Shown here: one piece after another, positions 1-8,797 of the stretch
How positions within the stretch are numbered: position 1 is the first letter of the stretch
Layout of the letters: every line of letters begins with the position of its first letter
Assembly (NCBI GenBank): GCA_031549115.1
Contig: JAVBQJ010000167.1
Location: forward strand, 1-30,499
Direction of reading: 5' to 3'
DNA from: JAVBQJ01 sp031549115
Lineage (GTDB): Bacteria > Verrucomicrobiota > Lentisphaeria > Victivallales > Victivallaceae
DNA: 30,499 nucleotides
Notes under the pieces: model-generated
What the model saw: only the letters and a program-made list of their open reading frames with translations
Told to the model about the DNA's origin: nothing
Databases searched by the model: none
Made by a program: the position numbers and the translations under genes

Positions 1-39
1 TTTCCTCTCTCACTAATATCTTTTCTCGTCTTTTCCTCT

Positions 40-122
40 GGGTGGGGGGGGGGGGGCGGGGGGGGGGGGGGCGCTTCCACCGTCCCCCTAACTCCCCCGC
101 GGGCCCCCCCCCCCCCCCCCCC
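40..122. repeat. G-run followed by C-run near the window edge
   Basis: Positions 40-72 are almost pure G (interrupted by single T and C bases) and 104-122 are almost pure C, with a short C-rich linker between. The two runs could pair as a hairpin downstream of the pgk stop codon, but they look nothing like the rest of the window. Runs of this kind at a contig end are often sequencing or assembly artefacts. No gene is seen in 1-141. Confidence 0.7.
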
Positions 123-141
123 GCAAACCACTGTCGCCAGC

Positions 142-1362
142 TTACTTATCCGCGAGGGCGACTACGCCGGGGAGGGCTTTGCCTTCGAGGAATTCGAGGG
201 AGGCGCCGCCGCCGGTGGAGATATGGCTCATCTTGTCGGCGAGGCCGGACTTGTTGACGGCCGCGACCGAGTCGCCGCCGCCGATGATGCTGACCGAGTC
301 GGAATCGGCGACCGCCTGGCAGACCGACATGGTGCCGAAGGCGAAGTTCGGCATTTCGAAGCAGCCCATCGGGCCGTTCCAGACGATGGTTTTGGCTTTG
401 GCGATTTCGGCGGCATACTGCTTGACGGTTTCCGGGCCGATATCCAGCGCCATCCATCCGGCTTCGATGTCGTTGCCGACGATTTTGGTGGCGGCGTCGT
501 TATCGAACTTGTCGGCGATTTTGTTGTCGACCGGCAGCAGGAATTTGACGTTGCGGGCTTTGGCCTTGACCAGGACTTCTTTGGCGGTGTCCAGGAGGTC
601 GTCTTCGCACAGCGAATTGCCGATGCTGTGGCCCTGGGCTTTCAGGAAGGTGTAGGCCATGCCGCCGCCGATCAGGATCACGTCGACCTTTTCCAACAGC
701 GAGGTCAGGACTTCGAGTTTGCCGGAGACCTTGGCGCCGCCGATGATGGCGACGAACGGGCGCTTCGGATCGGCCACGGCGCGGCCGAGATACTGCAGCT
801 CTTTGTCCATCAGGAAGCCGGCGACGGCGTTGTCTTTGCCGAGGATGTCGGCGATGATCGCGGTCGACGCGTGGGCGCGGTGGGCGGTACCGAAGGCGTC
901 ATTGACATAGACGTCGCCGAGCTTGGCCAACTCGGCGGCAAACGCGCGCATGGTGGCCTTGTCTTCCGGCGTCTTGGTCTTCATGTCTTCGGCCTTGTGG
1001 TAACGGGTGTTTTCACACACCATCACTTCGCCCGGCTTCAGCGCTTTGGCCTGGCCGACCACGGCTTCGCCGACGCAGTCGTTGGCGAACTTGACTTCCT
1101 TGCCCAGCAGGCCGGCGAGGTAATCCGCGGTCGGCTTCAGCGAAAATTCCGGCTTGGCTTCGCCGTCCGGGCGGCCGAGGTGGCTCAACAGCACCAAGGA
1201 GGCGCCCTGTTCGAGGATGTACTGGATGCTCGGAACCGCGGCGGTGATGCGGGTCGCGTCGGCGACCTTGCCGTCCTTCAAAGGAACGTTGAAGTCTACG
1301 CGCATGACGACGTGTTTGCCCTTCAAATCGATGTCGCGGATCGTCTTTTTATTGATGTTCAT
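142..1362 (-). CDS. pgk: phosphoglycerate kinase
   Basis: Cytosolic glycolytic enzyme that transfers the acyl-phosphate of 1,3-bisphosphoglycerate to ADP, giving ATP and 3-phosphoglycerate. The 406-residue product has normal length for the family. Family signatures are present in order: RVDFNVPL at residues 21-28, LLSHLGRP near 58-65 (substrate side), GPMG at 330-333, GGGDS at 361-365 and STGGGA near 382-387 (nucleotide side). I chose the ATG at 1362 because GGGAAGAGG lies just upstream. An in-frame TTG at 1377 would add five residues but would bury that ribosome site. The gene follows gapA on the same strand across a 100-bp gap that holds a terminator, so it may depend on read-through or on a weak promoter not clearly visible. 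Confidence 0.97.
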   Translation of the reverse strand: MNINKKTIRDIDLKGKHVVMRVDFNVPLKDGKVADATRITAAVPSIQYILEQGASLVLLSHLGRPDGEAKPEFSLKPTADYLAGLLGKEVKFANDCVGEAVVGQAKALKPGEVMVCENTRYHKAEDMKTKTPEDKATMRAFAAELAKLGDVYVNDAFGTAHRAHASTAIIADILGKDNAVAGFLMDKELQYLGRAVADPKRPFVAIIGGAKVSGKLEVLTSLLEKVDVILIGGGMAYTFLKAQGHSIGNSLCEDDLLDTAKEVLVKAKARNVKFLLPVDNKIADKFDNDAATKIVGNDIEAGWMALDIGPETVKQYAAEIAKAKTIVWNGPMGCFEMPNFAFGTMSVCQAVADSDSVSIIGGGDSVAAVNKSGLADKMSHISTGGGASLEFLEGKALPGVVALADK

Positions 1363-1401
1363 TTTGCCTCTTCCCAATTCTAATGTAACGTTTTTCCAAA
1401 C

Positions 1402-1441
1402 AAAAAAGCCCGGACTGTCTGAATCGACCGTTCCGGGCTTT
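1402..1441 (-). terminator. intrinsic terminator after gapA
   Basis: Read on the minus strand, a 10-bp perfect stem (AAAGCCCGGA pairing with TCCGGGCTTT, arms at 1432-1441 and 1405-1414) encloses a 17-nt loop. The 3' arm continues into TTTTTT. It lies between the gapA stop and the pgk start, so it should end or attenuate gapA transcripts before pgk. Confidence 0.85.
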
Positions 1442-1462
1442 AGCTCTCAGACGGAAGCCTGA

Positions 1463-2461
1463 TTACTTGGCAATGACGCGGACCATTTCCAACACCTTGT
1501 TGGAGTAGCCCCACTCATTGTCGTACCAGGACACCACCTTGACGAAGGTCGGATCCAACTGGATGCCGGCGCCTTTGTCGAAGACGGAGGTGCGGGCTTC
1601 GCCGCGGAAGTCGGTCGAAACGACCTTGTCTTCGGTGTAGCCGAGCACGCCCTTGAGTTCGCCTTCGGCGGCGGTCTTCATCGCGGCGCAGATTTCGTCA
1701 TAGGTCGCCGGCTTTTCCAGTTCGACGGTCAGGTCGACCACGGAAACGTCGGAGGTCGGAACGCGCATCGACATGCCGGTCAGCTTGCCGTTCAACGCCG
1801 GGAGGACTTTGCCCACGGCCTTGGCCGCGCCGGTCGAGGACGGGATGATGTTTTCGAGAATGCCGCGGCCGCCGCGCCAATCCTTCTTGGACGGGCCGTC
1901 GACGGTCTTCTGGGTCGCGGTGGCGGCATGGACGGTGGTCATCAGACCGCGCTTGATGCCGAACTTGTCGTTCAGAACCTTGGCGATCGGCGCCAGGCAG
2001 TTGGTGGTACAGGACGCATTGGAGATGATGGTCTGGCCGGCGTAGCTCTTGTCGTTGACGCCGTAGACGAACATCGGGGTGTCGTCCTTGGACGGGGCGG
2101 ACATGATGACCTTTTTCGCACCCGCCTTGAGGTGGGCTTCGGCGGTCGCTTTGTCGAGAAACAGACCGGTGGATTCGACGACGACGTCGGCGCCGACTTC
2201 GTTCCACTTCAGGTTCGCCGGATCCTTTTCCTGGGTCAGGCGGATCTTCTTGCCGTTGACGATCAGGTCAGTGCCTTCGACCTTGATGTCGCCTTGGAAA
2301 ATGCCGTGCACGGAGTCATACTTCAGCATGTAAGCCAGGTAGTCCGGATCGAGCAGGTCGTTGATGCCGACAATTTCAATGTCCTTGCCGAAATTCTTCA
2401 CCGCGGCGCGGAAGACCATCCGGCCGATGCGGCCGAAACCGTTGATGCCAACTTTGATCAT
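1463..2461 (-). CDS. gapA: glyceraldehyde-3-phosphate dehydrogenase, type I
   Basis: Cytosolic glycolytic enzyme that oxidises glyceraldehyde 3-phosphate with NAD+ and phosphate to 1,3-bisphosphoglycerate, the substrate of the neighbouring pgk product. The 332-residue length is typical. The Rossmann start NGFGRIGR is at residues 7-14. The catalytic signature SNASCTTNCLAP places the active-site cysteine at C151, and the paired histidine is H178 in TTVHAAT. Asp35 in GINDL suggests NAD rather than NADP use. The ATG at 2461 is preceded by AAAGGGGT. A good promoter lies upstream (2515-2542), and a terminator follows before pgk. Confidence 0.98.
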   Translation of the reverse strand: MIKVGINGFGRIGRMVFRAAVKNFGKDIEIVGINDLLDPDYLAYMLKYDSVHGIFQGDIKVEGTDLIVNGKKIRLTQEKDPANLKWNEVGADVVVESTGLFLDKATAEAHLKAGAKKVIMSAPSKDDTPMFVYGVNDKSYAGQTIISNASCTTNCLAPIAKVLNDKFGIKRGLMTTVHAATATQKTVDGPSKKDWRGGRGILENIIPSSTGAAKAVGKVLPALNGKLTGMSMRVPTSDVSVVDLTVELEKPATYDEICAAMKTAAEGELKGVLGYTEDKVVSTDFRGEARTSVFDKGAGIQLDPTFVKVVSWYDNEWGYSNKVLEMVRVIAK

Positions 2462-2514
2462 TTTTACCCCTTTACTTTCAGGTTTCTGTTGAGTTTCTAT
2501 TGCGCTATTCCGTT

Positions 2515-2542
2515 AATATACCATCTTTTCGGAGAAATTCAA
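2515..2542 (-). promoter_or_regulatory. sigma70-type promoter for gapA
   Basis: On the minus strand, TTGAAT (2537-2542) and TATATT (2515-2520) are separated by 16 nt. Predicted initiation near 2508 gives a leader of roughly 45 nt before the gapA ATG. It lies in the 121-bp gap between the AraC gene stop and gapA, so gapA can be transcribed independently of the upstream catabolic operon. Confidence 0.65.
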
Positions 2543-2582
2543 TCTCTTTTTCCGGAAATATCAGCGCAGGAAGGATTTTCTC

Positions 2583-3401
2583 TTACGGCCGCGCCGCGAA
2601 AGCGCGGTGATAGGCCGACGGCGTGAGTTTGCGGTGTTTCTTGAATACCCGCGAGAAGTAAAAGACGTCGTCGAAGCCGCTGGCCTGCGCCGCCTCCGCG
2701 ACGGTGACGTCGCTTTTCAGCAGCAGCACCGCCGCCTGCTGCAGCCGGCATTCCAGCTGGAATTGCAGCGGCGGCAGCCCGGTCAGCGCTTTGAACACCC
2801 GGCGGAAGTGCACCGGGGAAATATGCAGCTTCTGCGCTTCGTAGCTCCAGTCCAGCGACCGGGCCGGATTGCGGCGGATCCGCGCCGCCGTCTTTTCCAG
2901 CCCCTCCCGCAGCGCCGCCGGGAGGCGCGCCGCGGCGGGCTGTTCGTGCAATTGCAGCAACAGGTCCTCCAGCAGATGCACCGCCCGCGGCAGCAGGCGG
3001 CCGCCGGGGACATTCAGGATATCGAGCAATTGCTGCAGTCCGGCGTAGAACGGCTCCGGCTGGGTCAGTTGGATCAGGTCCGTTTCCGGGAACAGCCCGC
3101 GCGCCAGCCATTGCCGGACCCGGGGGCCGCGGAAGCAGATGAAAGTATGGTGCCGGGTTTCCCCCGCCGGAGAGCGGTAGTAATATTTTTTCTCCGGCCG
3201 GGTCAGCAGCACCGGGTGGCCGGTGACGATGCGCGAAGGCTCGTCGTCCACCGCGTACTCGAAGCGGCCGCGCCAGGTGAATTGGATGCCGTAATAGCCG
3301 TCGAAGTAACGGTCTTTCTGCACTTCATCGGAAACCGGGTCATAACCCCAGGTGACGAACTCGACCCCGTCGAAATAAGAGTTCATGATTGTTTCATCCA
3401 T
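2583..3401 (-). CDS. AraC-family transcriptional regulator
   Basis: Probable sugar-responsive DNA-binding regulator of 272 residues. The C-terminal 90 residues (about 183-272) form the double helix-turn-helix of the AraC/XylS family, including HISPVHFRRVFKALTGLPP and a second helix set with ASGFDDVFYFSRVFKKH. The N-terminal part (about 15-100) looks like the cupin-type sensory domain of this family. The start is uncertain. ATG at 3401 follows the predicted promoter so closely that the message would be nearly leaderless, and an alternative ATG at 3386 is possible. A longer open frame extends upstream but reads through the preceding gene and is unlikely to be used. It is the last gene of the catabolic block and probably controls it or a related locus. 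Confidence 0.9.
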   Translation of the reverse strand: MDETIMNSYFDGVEFVTWGYDPVSDEVQKDRYFDGYYGIQFTWRGRFEYAVDDEPSRIVTGHPVLLTRPEKKYYYRSPAGETRHHTFICFRGPRVRQWLARGLFPETDLIQLTQPEPFYAGLQQLLDILNVPGGRLLPRAVHLLEDLLLQLHEQPAAARLPAALREGLEKTAARIRRNPARSLDWSYEAQKLHISPVHFRRVFKALTGLPPLQFQLECRLQQAAVLLLKSDVTVAEAAQASGFDDVFYFSRVFKKHRKLTPSAYHRAFAARP

Positions 3402-3412
3402 GTTTTTATTGT

Positions 3413-3442
3413 AATATAAAACATGCGATAAAAAAAGTCCAA
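3413..3442 (-). promoter_or_regulatory. promoter for the AraC-family gene
   Basis: On the minus strand, TTGGAC (3437-3442) and TATATT (3413-3418) are spaced by 18 nt that include a run of seven T. Initiation would fall near 3406, only about five bases before ATG 3401. A weak GTCC/GGAC hairpin (3437-3454) followed by the T run overlaps the -35 and may act as a leaky terminator for the upstream hydrolase gene. Confidence 0.5.
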
Positions 3443-3469
3443 TTCCCGGCGGACAAAAAACGAGAGAGA

Positions 3470-5452
3470 TCAGGGCTTTTTCAGCGTCAGGGCGATCAGC
3501 CCGCAGCCGTGCGGCGGAATCCGCAACGAAAAACGCAGCGGCCCCGGTCCCGGTTCGCGGGCGATCGGCCGCTCCCGGAAGCCGTTCAGGATCCGCGCAT
3601 CGGCGAAATCGCGCTCCGGCACGAAGCACCCCATGGCATATGTGGCAATCGTGTTCTGGATCAAAAATGTCCACTTGTCCTGTCCGGCGTCAGCGCAGAG
3701 CGCCGTCACCTGCAACGCGCCTTCGTCTCCGGCCACACCGGGAAAAAACGACGCCACCCGCAGCACCGGCGGCAGTGCCTCCGCCATGGCGCAGGCGCAA
3801 TCCCGGAAAAACTCCTCCGAAACCCGAGGCTCATACAACGCACAGAAAAAGTTGCGTGCCTCCGGAATCTCCTCCGCCGGCACGACTGTCGTCCGGTACT
3901 CCGAACGCCACTCCCGCTCCCGGACGCGAATCCGGTAGCGGACGCAGTGATCCGTATCGTCATATCCGAGCTCCGCCACCGGCCCATTTTGATAAGCGGC
4001 CAACGCTTCACGCTCTGCCGCCGTCAGCAATACCGGATTCAACACCAGGACGGCCCCGGTCAGCGTGGGCAATGCCGCCAGCGGCGCCACCGTGCGCACG
4101 CAGGCCCCCGCCGCCAACAGGTGATACAGCAGCGCCGCCGCCGGATTGCCGTGCGTCCGCAGATAAAAGTCCAATTCCCGCTCCTGCCACCCCTCCGGCA
4201 GCAGCAGCGTATAGTCCTGAATGTCCGTACACGGCAGCCCGAAGCCGAGCTCCCACTTGTCATGCAGCCACTGCCACTCATGCCGCAGCGTATCCGCCGC
4301 CAGACACACCTGCAAGCCGTCGAAACAGCGTTGCGGCTTCCCGACGCCGTTGCGGATATACAGGGTGCTGTAGTGGAGAATTTCGCGCTCCAGAAACGGC
4401 GGCGCATGGCGCAGCGCCGACCACCCTTCGGTGACGTCCTGGGTGCAATTGTTGAAGAGAAAACGGCTTTCCGGCGCCGCACCCTTGGTCAACAACACGG
4501 TGGCGGTGAGCACGTGACGGAACGCCACCGGGTATTGCGCACGGCACAGCACGTCCAGAAGTTCGCCGCCGGCGGAACAGGTTTCAATCACCATCCGGTC
4601 GATGCCGAGTTCGCCCAAACGGGTGTAATCGATCCCGTAACGGTAGAGCGACTCCATCGGGTCGCGCGTCCAGCAGGTGTTGCACACCGCCAGCTTCCCG
4701 GCCCGGTGCAGCGCTCCGATGATCTTGGTGAAGTACTCCTCCCAGCGCCACCGGTGAAAGGCGATCCACTCTTTCCGGTAACGGCTCCGGATTTCCCTCC
4801 CGCGTGCCGCGATGGCCTCGGGATCGCCGTCGCATTTGGCCGCGACCGGAATTCCGGATTGCGCCACCATGTCGTCGGAGAAGTCGCCGTGCTGCAATTG
4901 AAACCAGCCGTGATTGTAGCCGTCGGCCAGATGCCAGCCGTCGAAGCCGTAATCCTCCAGCACCTCCAACACCTTGGCCAGCAGGAAATCTTCATAAAAG
5001 CTGCCGTCAGCCAGGCGTTTCAGCGGATTGATGATCGGCGCCTGTCCTCCCTGGACGTCGTCGATGGTGCAATAGGCCGCCTCCGGATGTTGGGTGATCC
5101 ACTCCGGGTGATGAAAATCGCGACAGGAATTGGTGAAGATCGAAAACAGCACCTTGACGCCGTGGCGTTGAAACTCCCGGATCAGCGTTGCCAGCTGTCG
5201 TCGGGTCCAGATTTCGCCTTTGGGGTGTTCGTATTCCCACCCCAGATAGGCGCCGATGTCGCGCGGGAAAGCGCCTGTCGGATTCCCTTTTTCGTGCTGG
5301 TGCACGAAGTCCGGCCCCCACATGAACAGCGATATCGCTTCGGGCAGGAAGCCCAGCTCCGCCAAGTAGGATTTCACCCCCATATCGGGCGCCCGGTTGT
5401 CGAATGCCGCCAGCTCGATCCACAGGAACACGTCATAGGTGTTTTTATTCAT
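3470..5452 (-). CDS. putative TIM-barrel glycoside hydrolase, unassigned family
   Basis: A 660-residue protein without a signal peptide, so probably cytosolic. I recognise the style of a (beta/alpha)8 hydrolase but cannot assign a CAZy family. Strand-end motifs include YGFDGWHLADGYN with D171 and D177, CNTCWTRDP, and MVIETCSAGGE near residue 300, whose acidic residues are candidate catalytic groups. The N-terminal third has aromatic-rich barrel segments such as SLFMWGPDFVH. The C-terminal third looks like beta-sandwich domains usual after such barrels. Its ATG overlaps the stop of the upstream secreted hydrolase by 8 nt, with GGAGAG a few bases before it, so translation is probably coupled. 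The AraC-family gene follows after 68 bp. The substrate is unknown. Confidence 0.8.
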   Translation of the reverse strand: MNKNTYDVFLWIELAAFDNRAPDMGVKSYLAELGFLPEAISLFMWGPDFVHQHEKGNPTGAFPRDIGAYLGWEYEHPKGEIWTRRQLATLIREFQRHGVKVLFSIFTNSCRDFHHPEWITQHPEAAYCTIDDVQGGQAPIINPLKRLADGSFYEDFLLAKVLEVLEDYGFDGWHLADGYNHGWFQLQHGDFSDDMVAQSGIPVAAKCDGDPEAIAARGREIRSRYRKEWIAFHRWRWEEYFTKIIGALHRAGKLAVCNTCWTRDPMESLYRYGIDYTRLGELGIDRMVIETCSAGGELLDVLCRAQYPVAFRHVLTATVLLTKGAAPESRFLFNNCTQDVTEGWSALRHAPPFLEREILHYSTLYIRNGVGKPQRCFDGLQVCLAADTLRHEWQWLHDKWELGFGLPCTDIQDYTLLLPEGWQERELDFYLRTHGNPAAALLYHLLAAGACVRTVAPLAALPTLTGAVLVLNPVLLTAAEREALAAYQNGPVAELGYDDTDHCVRYRIRVREREWRSEYRTTVVPAEEIPEARNFFCALYEPRVSEEFFRDCACAMAEALPPVLRVASFFPGVAGDEGALQVTALCADAGQDKWTFLIQNTIATYAMGCFVPERDFADARILNGFRERPIAREPGPGPLRFSLRIPPHGCGLIALTLKKP

Positions 5453-8400
5453 AGACCAACTCTCCGTTCAAGTCGGTGAAGCCGTCCGGACTCCAACTGA
5501 AAGCGCCGTTGCTTTCGCCGCCCGTCGCCGTCTGGCGGCCGAGGTTGAAGCGCCAGACCGTTCCCGGTTGCGGCGTATCCACGCCGAGCGCGGCAAACGG
5601 CACGGTCATGGTGGCGCTCCAGCCGTTGTCATTGCGGCCGGCGTGGCACTCCCAGGCCGGATCCCAGGATAGATCGGTGCGCCCGCCGACGCGTTCGGCG
5701 TCATAGCGGGTCCCGCCCGGATCGCAGGCCAGCTGCAACAGATTGCCGCCGCCGATCTGCAAAAACAATTCGACGTCGTCGCCATTCCAGACGGGGGCGT
5801 CGCGCTCCTTGGGCGCGGGATAGGCGCCGAGCTGTTTCTGAACGCAATTCCATTCCGCCACCAGGGCATTGTCCCGTACGCGCAACGTGACCCGGGTCGC
5901 TTCCGGTCCCGGCAATTCCAGCTCCGTCGGCGTGCCGTCCAAGGCCAGTTCGACTTGCCGCGGCGGCCGAGTCGCCGTCGCGGTTGCGGGCAGGAAACGC
6001 AGATCGGCAATGTCAAAGCTTCCGGCTTCGCCGTAGCGGACCCATTTGAGCTGCGCCGCTTCGAATGCGTCCTGCGCCGTCGCCGGGATGCGCACGCTGC
6101 GCCACTCCGGGCCGTATTCCACATCGGCGGCGTGTTGTTCGTCGATGGCGATGTGGACACGGCCGGAGCCATCCCCCCGGATATTGAACACCATGCCGAC
6201 GGTCTGCACCGGGTTGATGAAGCTGTTCAGCATCACGCTTTCACCGGCGGGGCAGTCGAAGCGCCAGCCGTTGCCCGCGGACAGGGACGATGAGACGGCT
6301 CCGGGGGTGAACGGCACCCAGCTGGCCGCCTCCAGGAGCGCGGCATCATAGGTATACGCGGCAAAACGGCGCAATGCTTTGGTTTCCGCCGCGGCTCCGG
6401 CAAAGCCGTGGAACTCCTTATCGCCTGCTTCCTGCGCCGTCAGCGTTCGCGGCGCGACCCGGATCGTGTGCGTTCCCGGCTCCAATGCCAGCAATGCGAA
6501 GTTGTCGCGCCGGAATGTCAGCGGTTCCCAGTCGGCGGGCTGCGCGTCCACCTCCAATGCCATGGGGGCGTCACCCAGATAAATCATCAGCTCCACCGCG
6601 TTTTGATTGACACACTCCAGCGTGTATTCGCCGCCGTCGCCGGGCCGGAAGTTGGTCAGGCGCGTGGTTTCGGAACCGTTGAGCAGGAGGTTGCGTCGCT
6701 TCCCGGCTTCGGCATAGACGAATACCGGAAGCTCATGCAGGACGGCGAATTGCAACTGCCCCGGCTTCAACTTCAGCTCCGGCAATTCCAGCGTACCGTC
6801 GACCCGGACGGTCTGGAAGTGGGTCGGCAGCAGCGCCGCCACCGTGCGCGGGGCCGGTTCGGTCAACTCCACCAGATTCATCTGCGGCGTCCACTGCCAC
6901 AGGTAACAGCTCTTCGGCGTCGTCAACGCTGCTCCGCCGAGCTGCAAGCGGACGGCTTCCGCTGCTTCGGCGTGCGTGATGGCGCCGATCACCAGATCGC
7001 CGGAGGGTGTGGCGAGCAAATTGGTTTCCAGAGTCCGCGTTTCCAGTTTGCGCCAGTCCGGCGTGAGCGTCCAGAGGGCGGCATCCGGAATCGTGCAATG
7101 CCGCATCTCCCACGCCAGTTCGGTCACCGGCGCCTGATGCAGGATATAGCGCAGCGCCGGCCGCGCCCAGAACCAGGATGGCTTGACCCCGTACAGCAGA
7201 ATCCGGTTGGCGTACGCCGCATTGCCGCGCGGCCAGTACAAAGCCGACACCCAGCGCTCCGGCCGGTTGTAGGTCAGTTTGGAAAAGAGGAAGCAGTCCG
7301 ACATCGCCCGCCAATCGTGGCGGTCGAGCTCCTGCCAGTCCGGGTAAAACTCCAGGAAGCCCCCCGCGGCGTAATTGTTGCAGCCGGCGGCATTGGTCAG
7401 AAGCACCGTGCCGCGCTCCGCCGCCAGACGCGCCAGATCGCGCATCAGCTTCCAGCCGTGGTAGCTGACATGCAATCGCCCGGCATCGACGACTTCGGTG
7501 ATGTACAGCCAATCCGTATACAGATATTCCGCACCGTAAAAGTCCAGCATATCGGCATACTGGCGCAATACATATTCCCGGTAAGCGGCATTCTCCGGGT
7601 CGGTTTCGTAGTTGACGGTGTTGGAGTTGCGAGCGACGAAGTTGCCGGCGGCGTCCCGGGTCAGCCATTCCGGGTGCTCCTTGACCGCCGGCGCATCGAC
7701 GGCGATGCAGCCGGTATTGGCGTACAGTCCGATCACGGTTTGTTCCGAAGCCAGGGCGCCGATCCGGGCGGCGAACTCGCCGGGCACGATCCGGTCGGGC
7801 GGGCCGAAGCGCGTCACAAGTTCGCCGTCCGTCCGGTAGTCGCCATCGACGCTCCAGACAAAGGGATAAATGATCTGGCACTCGCCCGGCGCCAGATAAC
7901 GCTCCTGGTTGCGGTACGCCGCCACGCCCCACGGCGCCTGGTAGATTTCCGCGACGCTCGGATGGTGCGAAAAGAATTTGATCTGACCGTACCATGCCGG
8001 CGTCCGGTATTCCGGCGGCTCGGGAAATCCCTCGAAGCGGTCGTAAAATGCCCGGATGTCGGGAGGGAATACTTCCAGGCGTGTTTCGATTTGCAGCGGC
8101 TCCCGCCCCGGATAGCCTACGGTAATCCCCAATATCCAGCCGGACGAATTGATTTCGCCGGGAACGATGCTCGCCGGCCAGACATATTCGCCGTTGACCG
8201 CCTGCTTCCATTGACGCAAGCCGATGCCGGCGCCGGCGTTCAACGCCACACCGAGGGAGGTCACGCAAAGCTGCTGCGGACGCTTCAAATCACCGGGAGT
8301 GATGAACGGCGCCACTTTTTCCATCGCGAATCCGTCGAACATCGGCTGGAAATAAACGGCGCCCTCCAGAAATTCCGGCGTGAAGGCGGTGGAACTCCGC

Positions 8401-8777
8401 AATTGAAAGTAACCGTCGGACGCCTCCCCGTCGGCGACCGTCAGCGTCCGCACCAGCGTATCGCCGGCGATCCGATAACGCTTGGTCAGCTCCAGCGAAC
8501 GCAAATCCCGGTTGCGGCAACGGAACAAAATACCGTCCGCGGTTGCTTCGACACCGGTGACGTAATCCCCGGATTCGCCGGAGGCGGCACCGTCGAACTC
8601 ATAGAGCTCCTCGGATGCCGCAATTACCTCCAGGTTGCCGGCCGTATAGCGCAGCAGCGCCCCGGTTTCGGGGTTGAATTCCGCTTCCCAGCCGTTTCCG
8701 GACAAAACCCGAAATTCCGCGTGCGCCGCGATTACCGCCAGCGTTGCCATCACTACTCCCACCCTGCGCCATTCCAT
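5445..8777 (-). CDS. secreted multidomain glycoside hydrolase-like protein with C-terminal CBM9-like domain
   Basis: A 1110-residue exported protein. Residues 1-20 form a signal peptide (Arg-Arg, hydrophobic core, AHA before the mature end). Residues about 20-280 look like an N-terminal beta-sandwich domain. Residues about 300-620 look like a TIM barrel with IGLYANTGCIAVDAP and YLYTDWLYI (D422), reminiscent of clan GH-D alpha-galactosidase-like enzymes, but I cannot name the family. About 945-1110 resemble the family 9-like carbohydrate-binding fold (WNGDDVELFLQIGGG, NDNGWSATMTVPFAALGV). The start is supported by AGGAAAC upstream of the ATG. The prepilin-like gene ends 20 bp before it, and the next hydrolase overlaps its stop. 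It probably attacks a glycan outside the cytoplasm, with product type unknown. Confidence 0.82.
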   Translation of the reverse strand: MEWRRVGVVMATLAVIAAHAEFRVLSGNGWEAEFNPETGALLRYTAGNLEVIAASEELYEFDGAASGESGDYVTGVEATADGILFRCRNRDLRSLELTKRYRIAGDTLVRTLTVADGEASDGYFQLRSSTAFTPEFLEGAVYFQPMFDGFAMEKVAPFITPGDLKRPQQLCVTSLGVALNAGAGIGLRQWKQAVNGEYVWPASIVPGEINSSGWILGITVGYPGREPLQIETRLEVFPPDIRAFYDRFEGFPEPPEYRTPAWYGQIKFFSHHPSVAEIYQAPWGVAAYRNQERYLAPGECQIIYPFVWSVDGDYRTDGELVTRFGPPDRIVPGEFAARIGALASEQTVIGLYANTGCIAVDAPAVKEHPEWLTRDAAGNFVARNSNTVNYETDPENAAYREYVLRQYADMLDFYGAEYLYTDWLYITEVVDAGRLHVSYHGWKLMRDLARLAAERGTVLLTNAAGCNNYAAGGFLEFYPDWQELDRHDWRAMSDCFLFSKLTYNRPERWVSALYWPRGNAAYANRILLYGVKPSWFWARPALRYILHQAPVTELAWEMRHCTIPDAALWTLTPDWRKLETRTLETNLLATPSGDLVIGAITHAEAAEAVRLQLGGAALTTPKSCYLWQWTPQMNLVELTEPAPRTVAALLPTHFQTVRVDGTLELPELKLKPGQLQFAVLHELPVFVYAEAGKRRNLLLNGSETTRLTNFRPGDGGEYTLECVNQNAVELMIYLGDAPMALEVDAQPADWEPLTFRRDNFALLALEPGTHTIRVAPRTLTAQEAGDKEFHGFAGAAAETKALRRFAAYTYDAALLEAASWVPFTPGAVSSSLSAGNGWRFDCPAGESVMLNSFINPVQTVGMVFNIRGDGSGRVHIAIDEQHAADVEYGPEWRSVRIPATAQDAFEAAQLKWVRYGEAGSFDIADLRFLPATATATRPPRQVELALDGTPTELELPGPEATRVTLRVRDNALVAEWNCVQKQLGAYPAPKERDAPVWNGDDVELFLQIGGGNLLQLACDPGGTRYDAERVGGRTDLSWDPAWECHAGRNDNGWSATMTVPFAALGVDTPQPGTVWRFNLGRQTATGGESNGAFSWSPDGFTDLNGELVYE

Positions 8778-8797
8778 GACTGTTTCCTGCTCAAAGT

